The position numbers were made by a program, and so were the translations under genes. A stretch of 64,000 bases of DNA. Source: JAAEUB01 sp964550345. Lineage in GTDB: Bacteria; Pseudomonadota; Alphaproteobacteria; Rhodobacterales; Rhodobacteraceae. Of this stretch, positions 17,256 through 25,375 are shown piece by piece; position 1 is the stretch's first letter, and each line of letters opens with the position of its first letter. The notes under the pieces were generated by a model. It did no database searches. It saw only the letters and a list, made by a program, of their open reading frames with translations, and was not told the origin of the DNA. The stretch lies in contig CAZJYZ010000013.1 of NCBI GenBank assembly GCA_964550345.1, positions 1 to 64,000 on the forward strand. Reading direction: 5' to 3'.

Positions 17256-18740
17256 TCACAGGACAGGAATAGATTGCATGTGTTGAGTTTTAGCCCCACA
17301 CAAGTGCATTCGGGCGGCAACAGGCTTTGGCAAAAACTGCGCGCGGACCGGGTCAAAGTCGTAAAATGGTGCCCATTTATCGGCTTCGCGCGCCAGCGTA
17401 TCAACCGCTACAATGATGTAATCGGCCGTGGCATCCTCCATCAGATACGAAAAATTCAGCCGCACCCAGCCGGGTTTATGCACCATTTCTCCACGTTCAA
17501 GCGCGGCGTGGATTGCCTCGGAGCGCGCCTTGTCGATCCCTAAGAGCCGATGTCCGTAGGGCCCGGCGCAGGCACAGCCACCGCGCGACTGAATGCCGTA
17601 AAGATCACTGAGCATACGTGTGAACAGCTGCGGCTCGACCACATTTCCGGCTTTGTCGCTGACCAGAAAGGAATAAATAGGTAAGCGATGCGCCTTGTCC
17701 ACTCCCAATAGGGTCAGATGCGGGTTATTCCGCCAACGGGCCAGCGCAGCTTTGTTAAACGCTCTTTCTCGCACCGCAATTTGCGCCGTGCCGGCAGCCT
17801 CTTTCACCAAAAAGGCAAGGCCCGCACGGATGTCACCGATTATATTTGGCGTGCCAGCCTCTTCGCGTGCTTCGAGATCGTCCAGATAATCGTGCTGCCA
17901 TGGAGAGACAAAGGCGACAGTGCCACCGCCCGGCTGCGAGGGTGTATGGGTGGCAACCGCCGCGCGGTTCACGATCAACACGCCGGACGCCCCCGGCCCC
18001 CCCGCGAATTTATGCGGTGAAACCACGATGGCATCTTTGGCCGCGTCACTGCCTGCGCGCATGTCCATTGGCAGATAGGGGCCGCCGCCTGCGTAATCCC
18101 AGACCGACAGCGCCCCGTGTTTCTTCAAAAGCCGCGACACCGGATCAGGATCAGTGACAATGCCCGTCACATTGGAGGCGGCGGAGAAGGCGCCAATTTT
18201 GAGGTCGGCATCGGCGTGGGATTTCAGCGCAGCTTCCAGTGCATCCAGATCAGGTCCACCTTCGGGCGCTTCCGGGATTTCAACCACTTCGGCCCGACTT
18301 TCACGCCATGGCAGCAGGTTTGAGTGATGCTCATATGGCCCGACAAAAACCACCGGGTTTTCAGCGTTATTGACCCCAAAAAGGTTGACCAGCTTGTTCA
18401 GCCCCGCGGTCGCGCCGCTACCGGCAAAAATAACAGAATGATCCGGACCGGCACCTGTCAGCCGGGCAATTTCGGCCTTTGCCTCGCCGCGCAAAGCCGT
18501 GATGCGTGCACCGGTATAGGAGGCTTCGGTGTGGGAATTTGCGTAAAACGGCAGAACTTCGGCCATGATGAAATCTTCCACCTGCCGCAGGGCGCGACCG
18601 GACGCAACATAATCGGCATAGACAAGTTTCACATCGCCCTGCAATCCGGGGATAGTCATGCCTTCACCGATCAGACCGGCGCGCAGATCAGCCAGTGGAT
18701 TTTGCGTGGCCAACTGGCTTTTGAATAATTCGAGGGACAT
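17256..18740 (-). CDS. Class V aminotransferase-fold PLP enzyme (cysteine desulfurase-like)
   Basis: A 494-aa fold-type I PLP enzyme. The lysine is in VVSPHKFAGGPGASGVL, the cofactor segment is IFAGSGATAGLNKLVNLFG, and the Cys-rich SRGGCACAGPYGHRLLG sits where cysteine desulfurases place their active-site loop. It is longer than IscS/SufS, and no Fe-S scaffold genes are near, so the true substrate is uncertain. AAGGAG precedes the ATG. It is divergent from an Lrp/AsnC regulator 95 bp away, the likely controller. Confidence 0.8.
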   Translation of the reverse strand: MSLELFKSQLATQNPLADLRAGLIGEGMTIPGLQGDVKLVYADYVASGRALRQVEDFIMAEVLPFYANSHTEASYTGARITALRGEAKAEIARLTGAGPDHSVIFAGSGATAGLNKLVNLFGVNNAENPVVFVGPYEHHSNLLPWRESRAEVVEIPEAPEGGPDLDALEAALKSHADADLKIGAFSAASNVTGIVTDPDPVSRLLKKHGALSVWDYAGGGPYLPMDMRAGSDAAKDAIVVSPHKFAGGPGASGVLIVNRAAVATHTPSQPGGGTVAFVSPWQHDYLDDLEAREEAGTPNIIGDIRAGLAFLVKEAAGTAQIAVRERAFNKAALARWRNNPHLTLLGVDKAHRLPIYSFLVSDKAGNVVEPQLFTRMLSDLYGIQSRGGCACAGPYGHRLLGIDKARSEAIHAALERGEMVHKPGWVRLNFSYLMEDATADYIIVAVDTLAREADKWAPFYDFDPVRAQFLPKPVAARMHLCGAKTQHMQSIPVL

Positions 18741-18797
18741 CGGCGACTCCTTTTCGTGAATTATCCCCCTTTCTATCGGCTTATTTTCACCTTTTTC

Positions 18798-18825
18798 TTG
18801 CTTTTTATGCCGTTTTCCCTATCAT
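18798..18825 (+). promoter_or_regulatory. Promoter of the Lrp/AsnC gene
   Basis: TTGCTT (18798-18803), 16 bases, TATCAT (18820-18825). The expected start of transcription is within a few bases of the ATG at 18836, and no ribosome site precedes that ATG, so the message may be leaderless or nearly so. Confidence 0.5.
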
Positions 18826-18835
18826 TTGAACGGTA

Positions 18836-19297
18836 ATGAAGGATACTGTAGATCAAATTGACCGCACCCTTCTTGCGGAGCTGCAACAGGATGCCAGCCT
18901 TTCGCAACGCGATCTGGCCGAACGTGTGGGGCTATCGCAAAATGCCTGTTGGCGGCGCCTGCAGAAACTGACTGAACGGGGCATCCTGCAAGGCTCGCGC
19001 GCCCGGATTTGCCGCGAAAAGCTGGGGCTGGACCTTGTTGTGTTCGTGATGCTGCGCACACGTAACCATTCGGCCGACTGGCTACGCGAATTTCGCCGCC
19101 ATGTACTGACCATCCCGGAAGTGGTCGATTTTCACCGTATTGGCGGCGATTACGACTATCAGCTTCGCGTCGTGACCAAAGACATGACCACCTACGACAA
19201 AGTCTATCAACGCCTGATCGAAGGCGTCGAACTGGACAGCGTCACCAGCTATTTCGCCATGGAAGCGATTGCCGAAAACCGACCCTTGCCACTCTAG
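18836..19297 (+). CDS. Lrp/AsnC family transcriptional regulator
   Basis: A 153-aa regulator: N-terminal helix-turn-helix (residues about 5-60, DQIDRTLLAELQQDASLSQR, then LAERVGLSQNACWRRLQKL) and a C-terminal RAM/ligand domain (about 70-145, with EVVDFHRIGGDYDYQLRVV). Of usual family length. Divergent placement makes the class V PLP enzyme its likely target, with an amino acid or related compound as effector; this is inference from position. Confidence 0.92.
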   Translation: MKDTVDQIDRTLLAELQQDASLSQRDLAERVGLSQNACWRRLQKLTERGILQGSRARICREKLGLDLVVFVMLRTRNHSADWLREFRRHVLTIPEVVDFHRIGGDYDYQLRVVTKDMTTYDKVYQRLIEGVELDSVTSYFAMEAIAENRPLPL

Positions 19298-20478
19298 CCG
19301 TCCAAAAACTCCCGGACGGCGTCGCAATATTCATCCCAGCAAGGGTCGAAGGGCAAGATCATATCGTTGGCCGTATCCAGAACCAAAAGTTCCGCATCCG
19401 CTATTCCGGCAGCCATTTTTCGGGCTTCTGACAACGGGTGAACATTGTCGTCGCGTGCGTGGATGATCTGGGTTGGAACACTGACTTTTTCCAGTAGTGG
19501 CGCTATGGAATGGCGGTTGTTGTAATCTCGTACCTTTGACGCATTTTCAATGCTTGCCGCAGCCTGAAAGATCGCCGCGTGGTTTTCCATCAAATCCCGG
19601 GGGGCATCCGGAAAATACATCGAAATATATCCCCGGATGAATGCTTGGCCCTTCATCTCCCAACCTTCCCGCACCATGGACAGGATGGGCTCGTTGTCAG
19701 AGCCAATGCTGCCTTGATGTCGACGGACCCGGCCATCGACATAACCGCCTTCCAAAACCAGCTTTGACACTCTGTCGGGGTAGTTGGCCGCAAACTGCAC
19801 CGCGTTCATGGCTCCACTGGATATACCGTGAATGGCAACCCGCTCCAGACCAAGGCAATCAATAATTGCCAGCATGTCACCTGCGGACTGCTCCACGTTG
19901 TACGACCCCAAACTCGGATCAGACAAACCGCATCCTCGGTGGTCATAGCGTATCAGAGTGTTGTTTTCACACAGCATATCATTCCGCTGCCGCTCATATG
20001 GTTCGTTCCACTCCATCTCAAGATGACCAGGGAAATAGGCGCTTCGTAGCAAAGGGGAACCATCGCTATGCATGCTATAGGCCAGCATGGCACCATCATC
20101 TGCCGTCGCATACCGAATTCGGAGTTTTTCTGTTTCCGTGGGCTTGGAATGAGACCCAGCACTTTGTCTGCCCGCGTCGACATCCGCCACAAACTGTATG
20201 CCTCGCCGCGCCACGGTGCGGATGATCGCTTGCCGTTTACCGTCGTCACCCACCGCTTTGCGCGCCGCGGCGATCCGGGCGCTGATGGCTGAATCTGACA
20301 CGATCCGCCCGCCCCAGATTTCTTCGACCAGCTGATCTGTTGTCACCAGTTTGCCTGCATTTTTCGCCAGCAGACAGATAAGGTCAAAGACCTGTGGCTC
20401 AATAGCCTGTTCAACCCCATCACGTGTGAAACGATGGGATTCAATGTCCAGCATACAATCTGAAAAGCGGTAAATCAT
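19294..20478 (-). CDS. Winged-helix DNA-binding / alpha-beta hydrolase fusion protein
   Basis: The N-terminal domain (about residues 1-98) is an OmpR/CadC-type winged helix without receiver (FDLICLLAKNAGKLVT, then IWGGRIVSDSAISARIAAAR). An alpha/beta hydrolase follows: oxyanion region FPGHLEMEW, YDHRGCGLSDPS, nucleophile elbow HGISSGAMNAVQF and acid HARDDNVHPLS. The position usually holding the catalytic histidine reads DTANDMILPF, with Asp for His, so the domain may sense a ligand rather than hydrolyse it. ATG at 20478 gives 394 aa; a TTG 36 bases upstream is possible. Its stop overlaps the Lrp-family gene's stop by 4 bp (convergent). Confidence 0.82.
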   Translation of the reverse strand: MIYRFSDCMLDIESHRFTRDGVEQAIEPQVFDLICLLAKNAGKLVTTDQLVEEIWGGRIVSDSAISARIAAARKAVGDDGKRQAIIRTVARRGIQFVADVDAGRQSAGSHSKPTETEKLRIRYATADDGAMLAYSMHSDGSPLLRSAYFPGHLEMEWNEPYERQRNDMLCENNTLIRYDHRGCGLSDPSLGSYNVEQSAGDMLAIIDCLGLERVAIHGISSGAMNAVQFAANYPDRVSKLVLEGGYVDGRVRRHQGSIGSDNEPILSMVREGWEMKGQAFIRGYISMYFPDAPRDLMENHAAIFQAAASIENASKVRDYNNRHSIAPLLEKVSVPTQIIHARDDNVHPLSEARKMAAGIADAELLVLDTANDMILPFDPCWDEYCDAVREFLDG

Positions 20479-20630
20479 AAGGATCAGTGAAAGCGTAAAT
20501 GCGCCAATACGCAAGCTTTTCGAAGGCAGGCGGGGGTTTCACAGGACTTTCGCAGGGTAATCACAAGACGTTCTTCAAGCAAGGCCCGCTGGGGGCGGGC
20601 ATAGTTGGATAACGCAACAGGAGAGAGCCC

Positions 20631-20795
20631 ATGAACCCGATCACAGATACCAATCTGCTTCGTCATCACCGCGTCAACTATGGCCCAAAGATTGACTATG
20701 AAGGTCGCAAAAACACATCCTTTCGCATTCCTTCCATAATGTGGCTTGTCGCATTTGTGCCCGTTGTTTTGACTCTGGCATCTTTCAGCGCCTGA
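20631..20795 (+). CDS. Small membrane protein, 54 aa
   Basis: ATG at 20631 with a strong AGGAGAG ribosome site nine bases upstream, stop at 20793. The product begins MNPITDTNLLRHHRVNYGPK and is polar and basic for about 33 residues, then ends in one hydrophobic segment (IMWLVAFVPVVLTLASF). I do not recognise the family. It is divergent from the winged-helix/hydrolase gene and is followed by the rpsD terminator. Strong ribosome site and sensible topology argue for a real gene. Confidence 0.6.
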   Translation: MNPITDTNLLRHHRVNYGPKIDYEGRKNTSFRIPSIMWLVAFVPVVLTLASFSA

Positions 20796-20808
20796 CCTGC
20801 CCCTAACG

Positions 20809-20834
20809 AAAAAAGCCGCGCAAACCGCGCGGCC
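20809..20834 (-). terminator. Intrinsic terminator of rpsD
   Basis: Perfect 7-bp GC stem (20815-20821 with 20827-20833, loop of five) followed on the minus strand by six T residues (20814-20809). It lies 27 bases after the rpsD stop. On the plus strand it may also end the 54-aa gene, though the T tract there is poor. Confidence 0.85.
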
Positions 20835-20860
20835 TTTCCTATTCTTCGGTATCGCGAAGA

Positions 20861-21481
20861 TTAGTTCTTCGCGTAGAATTCCACCACCAGGTTCGGTTCC
20901 ATCATCACCGGGTAAGGCACATCGCCCAAGTTCGGTGTGCGGGTGAAGGTAGCAGTCATTTTCGAGTGATCCGCTTCGATGTAATCCGGCACATCGCGTT
21001 CGGGCAGGCCAACAGCTTCCAGCACGACGGCCAGCTGCTTGGAGCGGTCACGCACTTCTACCACGTCGCCTTCTTTCACCCGGTACGAGGGGATGTTGAC
21101 GCGCTTGCCGTTTACTTTGACATGGCCGTGGTTCACGAATTGACGGGCAGCAAAAACGGTCGGTACGAACTTGGCGCGGTAAACGACGGCGTCCAGACGA
21201 CGCTCCAGCAGGCCAATCAGGTTTTCACCGGTGTCACCTTTGACACGCTCGGCCTCGGCATAGATGCGGCGGAATTGTTTTTCCGTCAGGTCGCCGTAAT
21301 AGCCTTTGAGCTTTTGCTTGGCGCGAAGCTGCAGACCGAAGTCAGAAAGCTTACCCTTGCGGCGCTGACCGTGCTGGCCGGGGCCATATTCGCGACGGTT
21401 AACGGGGGATTTCGGACGACCCCAGATGTTTTCACCCATCCGGCGGTCAATTTTGTATTTGGCAGACGTGCGTTTGGTCAC
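20861..21481 (-). CDS. rpsD: 30S ribosomal protein S4
   Basis: Primary 16S rRNA-binding protein of the small subunit. GTG at 21481, preceded by AGAAGGAGATC, yields 206 aa starting (V/M)TKRTSAKYKIDRRMGENIW; a longer in-frame start at 21541 lacks support. The S4 RNA-binding domain includes RLDAVVYRAKFVPTVFAARQ and VNHGHVKVNGKRVNIPSY. It stands alone here rather than in the alpha operon, as is common in Rhodobacterales. The roughly 90-base leader contains small hairpins, among them CCCC-TGCAA-GGGG. Confidence 0.97.
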   Translation of the reverse strand: MTKRTSAKYKIDRRMGENIWGRPKSPVNRREYGPGQHGQRRKGKLSDFGLQLRAKQKLKGYYGDLTEKQFRRIYAEAERVKGDTGENLIGLLERRLDAVVYRAKFVPTVFAARQFVNHGHVKVNGKRVNIPSYRVKEGDVVEVRDRSKQLAVVLEAVGLPERDVPDYIEADHSKMTATFTRTPNLGDVPYPVMMEPNLVVEFYAKN

Positions 21482-21577
21482 GGCTGATCTCCTTCTAACG
21501 ATGTGAAGGGCGTTGTCCTTTGCCTCGCGGCCGACAGGCATCCCCTTGCAGGGGCCACCAACACCAATGAAGTCGCG

Positions 21578-21605
21578 CTTATAGTCGGCTACAGGCAGGA
21601 GTCAA
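21578..21605 (-). promoter_or_regulatory. Sigma-70-type promoter of rpsD
   Basis: On the minus strand TTGACT (21605-21600), 16 bases, TATAAG (21583-21578). Near-consensus and about 95 bases upstream of the GTG start, fitting a highly expressed ribosomal protein gene. Confidence 0.75.
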
Positions 21606-21656
21606 CGCTTATTGAGCTGCAATCGGGATTGCGGTCAAAAATCCTAAGGCAGGGAT

Positions 21657-22721
21657 CTAAGCCGCGTCACCCATCAAAATGGCCGCCTCATAACGGTCAA
21701 GGTTTCGACGGGCGTAGTCTCCGTAAGCGGCCGGGTCATATTCCAGCTGCGGGAACATTCCGATCAGTTCTGCGCGCTGCGATGCTTCGACACTTTCCAG
21801 TGCCGCATTCGCGGGATGAAAGCTCTCGGTTTCAATTCCATTGGCCCAGACGATTTCGTGATGCTCCAGAAGAATGTGAAAATAGGTAACCTCACGCAGG
21901 GAAAAGTCTAAACGCACCCGGCGGTCATCGATAAGGTCCTTGGCGGCCACCAAAACCTCGTCCTGATTAAACAATGCCCGCGCCCTGTGCCCCTTGATCA
22001 ACATCCGATGATGTGGAGAGACAATCAGGTCTCCGTCGGGTTGCTGGTGCCCTATCGCCCCGGCACCTATTCGCACAGGTCTGAAATCGGGCATCGCATA
22101 GAGGCGTGCACCGGTAATGCGCCGCTGGCCGATCCAAAGCACTTCCTGTGCACCATTGTCACGGGTCTGAATGCGGTCGCCCTTTGTCAGGTTTTCAACC
22201 AGTTTGAGACCATCTTCCAGGCGGATATGCGTACCCGGCGTGAAACAGATCACACCGGTTGGCTGATCGGTCAGCCGGTTTATATGGCTTGCCTGCAACG
22301 TGGCGCGCACGACCCACAGGTCCGTATCTGCTGGCGGGGTATCGTCCAGAAACATCAGCAAAGGTTGTGCATTTGGTGCTACATCAACAAGCGTCACTAT
22401 GTAGCTCCGACGCCCGTCCGTCACCTCAAACCCGGTGTTCAAGACTGGGTCCTCAACCGTTATCCGGCTTGGATGCTCAGTGGGGCTTAGCGCAGCCCCA
22501 ACCAGTTTGTGCACGATCTTAGCCGCGCGTCTGCGAATGTCTGCCTCGCCATCGGCGCTATCCAGAAGCAGGATTTCGGGAGGCCCGTCAACGCGCAGTG
22601 TTTCACCACTCCAACGCCAGCTTGACCCTACACCCAACGCGCTCTTCGGCGCGTTTGTTAGCCCGTCTACTTCTGTCTGCGCCCATGAGATGACAAACGT
22701 GCCACGATAGCCCGTCTTCAT
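21657..22721 (-). CDS. Hint-domain protein (Rhodobacterales type)
   Basis: A 354-aa protein. Residues 1 to about 150 form a domain I do not recognise. The C-terminal part is a Hint (hedgehog/intein-like) domain: it opens GVICFTPGTHIRLEDG with the nucleophilic Cys, continues KGDRIQTRDNGAQEVLWIGQ, and has the late block DLIVSPHHRMLIKG with the histidine pair. Such proteins are abundant in this group and often have secreted partners; whether this one self-cleaves is unknown. No signal peptide is evident. Upstream of it is the divergence-free gap to the LpxR-like gene. Confidence 0.82.
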   Translation of the reverse strand: MKTGYRGTFVISWAQTEVDGLTNAPKSALGVGSSWRWSGETLRVDGPPEILLLDSADGEADIRRRAAKIVHKLVGAALSPTEHPSRITVEDPVLNTGFEVTDGRRSYIVTLVDVAPNAQPLLMFLDDTPPADTDLWVVRATLQASHINRLTDQPTGVICFTPGTHIRLEDGLKLVENLTKGDRIQTRDNGAQEVLWIGQRRITGARLYAMPDFRPVRIGAGAIGHQQPDGDLIVSPHHRMLIKGHRARALFNQDEVLVAAKDLIDDRRVRLDFSLREVTYFHILLEHHEIVWANGIETESFHPANAALESVEASQRAELIGMFPQLEYDPAAYGDYARRNLDRYEAAILMGDAA

Positions 22722-22815
22722 ACCTGTTTGCCTGCCTTTTATTCTTTTATTACGGACAGGTTAACACGGGCGAATCATGTTGTTAAGCTTTTCTTAACGG
22801 ATCGAGTTTTGCGTG

Positions 22816-23733
22816 TCAGAAGGATATGCCAATCCGCAAGGAGCCCACAACCTGACCTTCAGGTTGGGCCTCGAATTCTCGCCCCAGCCAGGTCAGGCCA
22901 TAAAACAGCGATGCCTTTTCACCCTGATAATTCACACCGACCCGCAGCCGGTTGCGTGACCCGGTCAACTGATAGCCATCCGCGGCAGGTAACAGGGCTG
23001 ATCCGAACACATGGGCCATATCGCCGCCTATCAGCATTGAAAATCCGGGAGCGGGTGTACCGCTGGTGGCCTGATACAGAATACCGGTGGTAATATCGCG
23101 CAGGAATACACCCTGCTGCCACTTGGATCCAATCAACATGTCAACGCCAATGCGGGCGTAACTTTCGATACCCGCCTGGGTCTCGAGATATGGCCGTAAT
23201 GCAAGCTTACCACTGAACTGATAGGGGCGCGCTATTTCCACCAATGCCGTCGGGTAAAACCCGTCACCGATCTGGTTGGCCAGCGCGATGGCCGAAGGCG
23301 GCACCATGCCCAGCGCCTCATGTACTCCAACGTGGAACTGGCCCAAACCCGTTTGTGGCCCGGTGATGTAAAGGTCGCCACCCAGGCTGAATTCAAGCGC
23401 GCCATCTGTAAAGTGGGAATGCATCCCAAGCGAGAATAATCCGGCATAACGCCGGTCTTCCGGACCCGGATTGGTCAGGTTCGATGACGTTATCAGAGCA
23501 TTGCCGAACCGGTATTCGACCATTTCGCCAAAATTTGCCGGGCGCGCAATAGTGCCTTCGCGCCCACGCAGGACGCTGAACTGAAGCGAGCCAGTGCGCC
23601 AGCGGTCGTCATCGTCGCCAAATTTGTCATTGGTGAACAGGCGCCCATGGCCCAGCGTCACCCAGTCATCAGCAACGACGGGCGACAAAGACCCGAAGCA
23701 TAGTAAAAAAGCGGCGAATAACGCGAGGCGCAT
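22816..23733 (-). CDS. LpxR-like lipid A deacylase family outer-membrane protein (DUF2219)
   Basis: ATG at 23733 gives 305 aa with a signal peptide (MRLALFAAFLLCFGSLSPVV, cut after the following Ala). The mature start has the family motif LFTNDKFGDDDDRWRTG with the Asn-Asp pair used by LpxR for calcium and catalysis; HVGVHEALG may hold the catalytic His. Alternating hydrophobic strands and the C-terminal Phe (GSLRIGISF) fit an outer-membrane beta barrel. The expected activity is removal of the 3'-acyloxyacyl group of lipid A, but activity is not established from sequence. A TTG five codons upstream is a less likely start. Confidence 0.8.
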   Translation of the reverse strand: MRLALFAAFLLCFGSLSPVVADDWVTLGHGRLFTNDKFGDDDDRWRTGSLQFSVLRGREGTIARPANFGEMVEYRFGNALITSSNLTNPGPEDRRYAGLFSLGMHSHFTDGALEFSLGGDLYITGPQTGLGQFHVGVHEALGMVPPSAIALANQIGDGFYPTALVEIARPYQFSGKLALRPYLETQAGIESYARIGVDMLIGSKWQQGVFLRDITTGILYQATSGTPAPGFSMLIGGDMAHVFGSALLPAADGYQLTGSRNRLRVGVNYQGEKASLFYGLTWLGREFEAQPEGQVVGSLRIGISF

Positions 23734-23912
23734 AATTTCCCAATCCAATTTGCCCCCCGGCCGGACCTTCTTAAACGTTAACCTTGTTGGCGACTAGTGC
23801 TCAGGGGCAACACAAGACCCAATATTCCAACATTCTGTGCCTTGGATTTGCCGCAAAAAGAAACTGACCCACACCGGCATTCCGTAGAAACGACCTTGCG
23901 CCCAATGCATGG

Positions 23913-24833
23913 TCAGGACCCGGTTCCTTTTCCGCCCCGACGACTATTTGCACGTATTGTAGAGCTTTTGGAGGGGAGCATGCGCCGCTCAAACACCTTA
24001 CTTGTACCAAACCGCAATATCACAAGCCCGCCGAATGCCACCGGTATCATGCTAAACATACAAACAAGGGCTATAGAATTATACAAATCACCAAGCACTC
24101 CCAGATGGCCGTTAATTTCAATTAACCGGTCGGGATCTGATCCCAGGAAGGGGTTAAGCAGATACTCTCCGGCAAAAGCGGCATACATGATTGGAACCGC
24201 CCAATCTTCTTGCGCCCCTCCTGTACGCGGCGTACCGGCCGAAATCAGGGCGAAGACCTGAAAGAACATCCAGGTGACGATGAACCAACCCAGAAAGTTT
24301 AATGCCGGCACGCCGAAATATACGCCGCCATCCAGCCAGGTCCAGCGCCCTTCATAACTTGCCCGCAACGGATCCATGGACACGTCCCATATGACCATGA
24401 ACAAAGCCGCAAGTATGGGGGTCAGCAACAGGTCTGCCCGGCGGCCGATCGGTGTCAGAGCACCGACATATATCCGCGCCATAGACCATGCCAGATACCC
24501 CACCATCGCATAGGCAAACAGAACCGAGACCGGCACACTGCCCAAAAACGGCGCCATGATTTCGTTATATTGGTACCGCCCGAAGGGCAGGCCTGTTGCC
24601 ATACCCCAGGTCTCGACCAACCATGTGATCACGCCGGTGACGATAAAAAATGCCAAAATCAGACCGGGTGCATAAAGACGTCTGCTGTGCAGAACTAAGA
24701 ATGCAAGCATCGAAAAGGCGACAATGCCGGAAGAGACGTCTTTGCCCACGCCACCAGAAGGGCTGACAGCATAGAGGGCGTTTCCGGTCCAAGCCAAAAA
24801 TGCTAAAAACAATAACGTGGAATGCGTCCTCAT
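23913..24833 (-). CDS. Carotenoid biosynthesis protein, CruF-like (DUF422)
   Basis: A 306-aa integral membrane protein of about seven helices. The family signatures ETWGMATGLPFGRYQYN, DVSMDPLRASYEGRWTW and GVYFGVPALNFLGWF are all present. CruF-type members hydrate the terminal carbon-carbon double bond of psi-end carotenoids; whether this one does so is not known. The lysine/arginine-rich tail is cytoplasmic by charge. It starts 17 bases after a secreted-protein gene, itself coupled to an RND/MMPL exporter, so it is the third gene of that unit. Confidence 0.8.
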   Translation of the reverse strand: MRTHSTLLFLAFLAWTGNALYAVSPSGGVGKDVSSGIVAFSMLAFLVLHSRRLYAPGLILAFFIVTGVITWLVETWGMATGLPFGRYQYNEIMAPFLGSVPVSVLFAYAMVGYLAWSMARIYVGALTPIGRRADLLLTPILAALFMVIWDVSMDPLRASYEGRWTWLDGGVYFGVPALNFLGWFIVTWMFFQVFALISAGTPRTGGAQEDWAVPIMYAAFAGEYLLNPFLGSDPDRLIEINGHLGVLGDLYNSIALVCMFSMIPVAFGGLVILRFGTSKVFERRMLPSKSSTIRANSRRGGKGTGS

Positions 24834-24850
24834 CGTTCCCTACTCACAAT

Positions 24851-25375
24851 CTAATTTTCAGCCATATGTACGAAATTCATATGCACCGTTTCAATAACCT
24901 CTTCACTTTCACTGGTGATAAACCACTGAGTAAAGACAAAATTTGTTTCATTCTGAATGGCCAGACTAAACCGGCTAAAACCCATTTGGCCACCAACAAC
25001 CAGCTCTTCGCGGCTTTGCAGATTGGCGATATTACCGCTGATACGGCCAATATACTGCACGTTTTCGGGTAACGAAGGGCTGGCCACAGCGCCTGCTATC
25101 ACGCCATCCTCGTGCATGACAAACTGCATGGTCAGCGCGGTTGATCCGGCTTGCATGGCGCAACGCCCCTTCATGCGCAGCTCACGCCCCTCTACCAGCG
25201 GCGTGACCTCCAGCCGGCAGCGCCCCTCTTGCGCTGGCTGGTCAGGTTCCGGGCGGATAGTGCCGATACTTTGCCACTTTCCCGTAAGCTCAAACAGGGT
25301 CGGCTCTGCCGCCACGCCGGCACCATTCAGAAGGATGAAACCAAATACCAATGCCTGCATCAACCGCCTTACCAT
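24851..25375 (-). CDS. Secreted protein of unknown function
   Basis: A 174-aa protein with a clear signal peptide (MQALVFGFILLNGAGVAAEP, counted from the second Met). The mature domain opens FELTGKWQSIGTIRPEPDQP and contains a short Cys pair (GRCRLEV, KGRCAMQ), then beta-strand patterns; it may be a lipocalin-like barrel but I do not recognise the family. ATG at 25375 overlaps the RND gene's stop by seven bases and has AAGGA upstream; ATG at 25360 is an alternative. Its position between an exporter and a lipid-pigment enzyme suggests a periplasmic carrier role, as inference only. Confidence 0.75.
   Translation of the reverse strand: MVRRLMQALVFGFILLNGAGVAAEPTLFELTGKWQSIGTIRPEPDQPAQEGRCRLEVTPLVEGRELRMKGRCAMQAGSTALTMQFVMHEDGVIAGAVASPSLPENVQYIGRISGNIANLQSREELVVGGQMGFSRFSLAIQNETNFVFTQWFITSESEEVIETVHMNFVHMAEN

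Noticed and set aside
17256..18740. IscS/SufS housekeeping cysteine desulfurase
   Set aside because: Longer than those enzymes, with an Lrp regulator and no isc or suf genes near.
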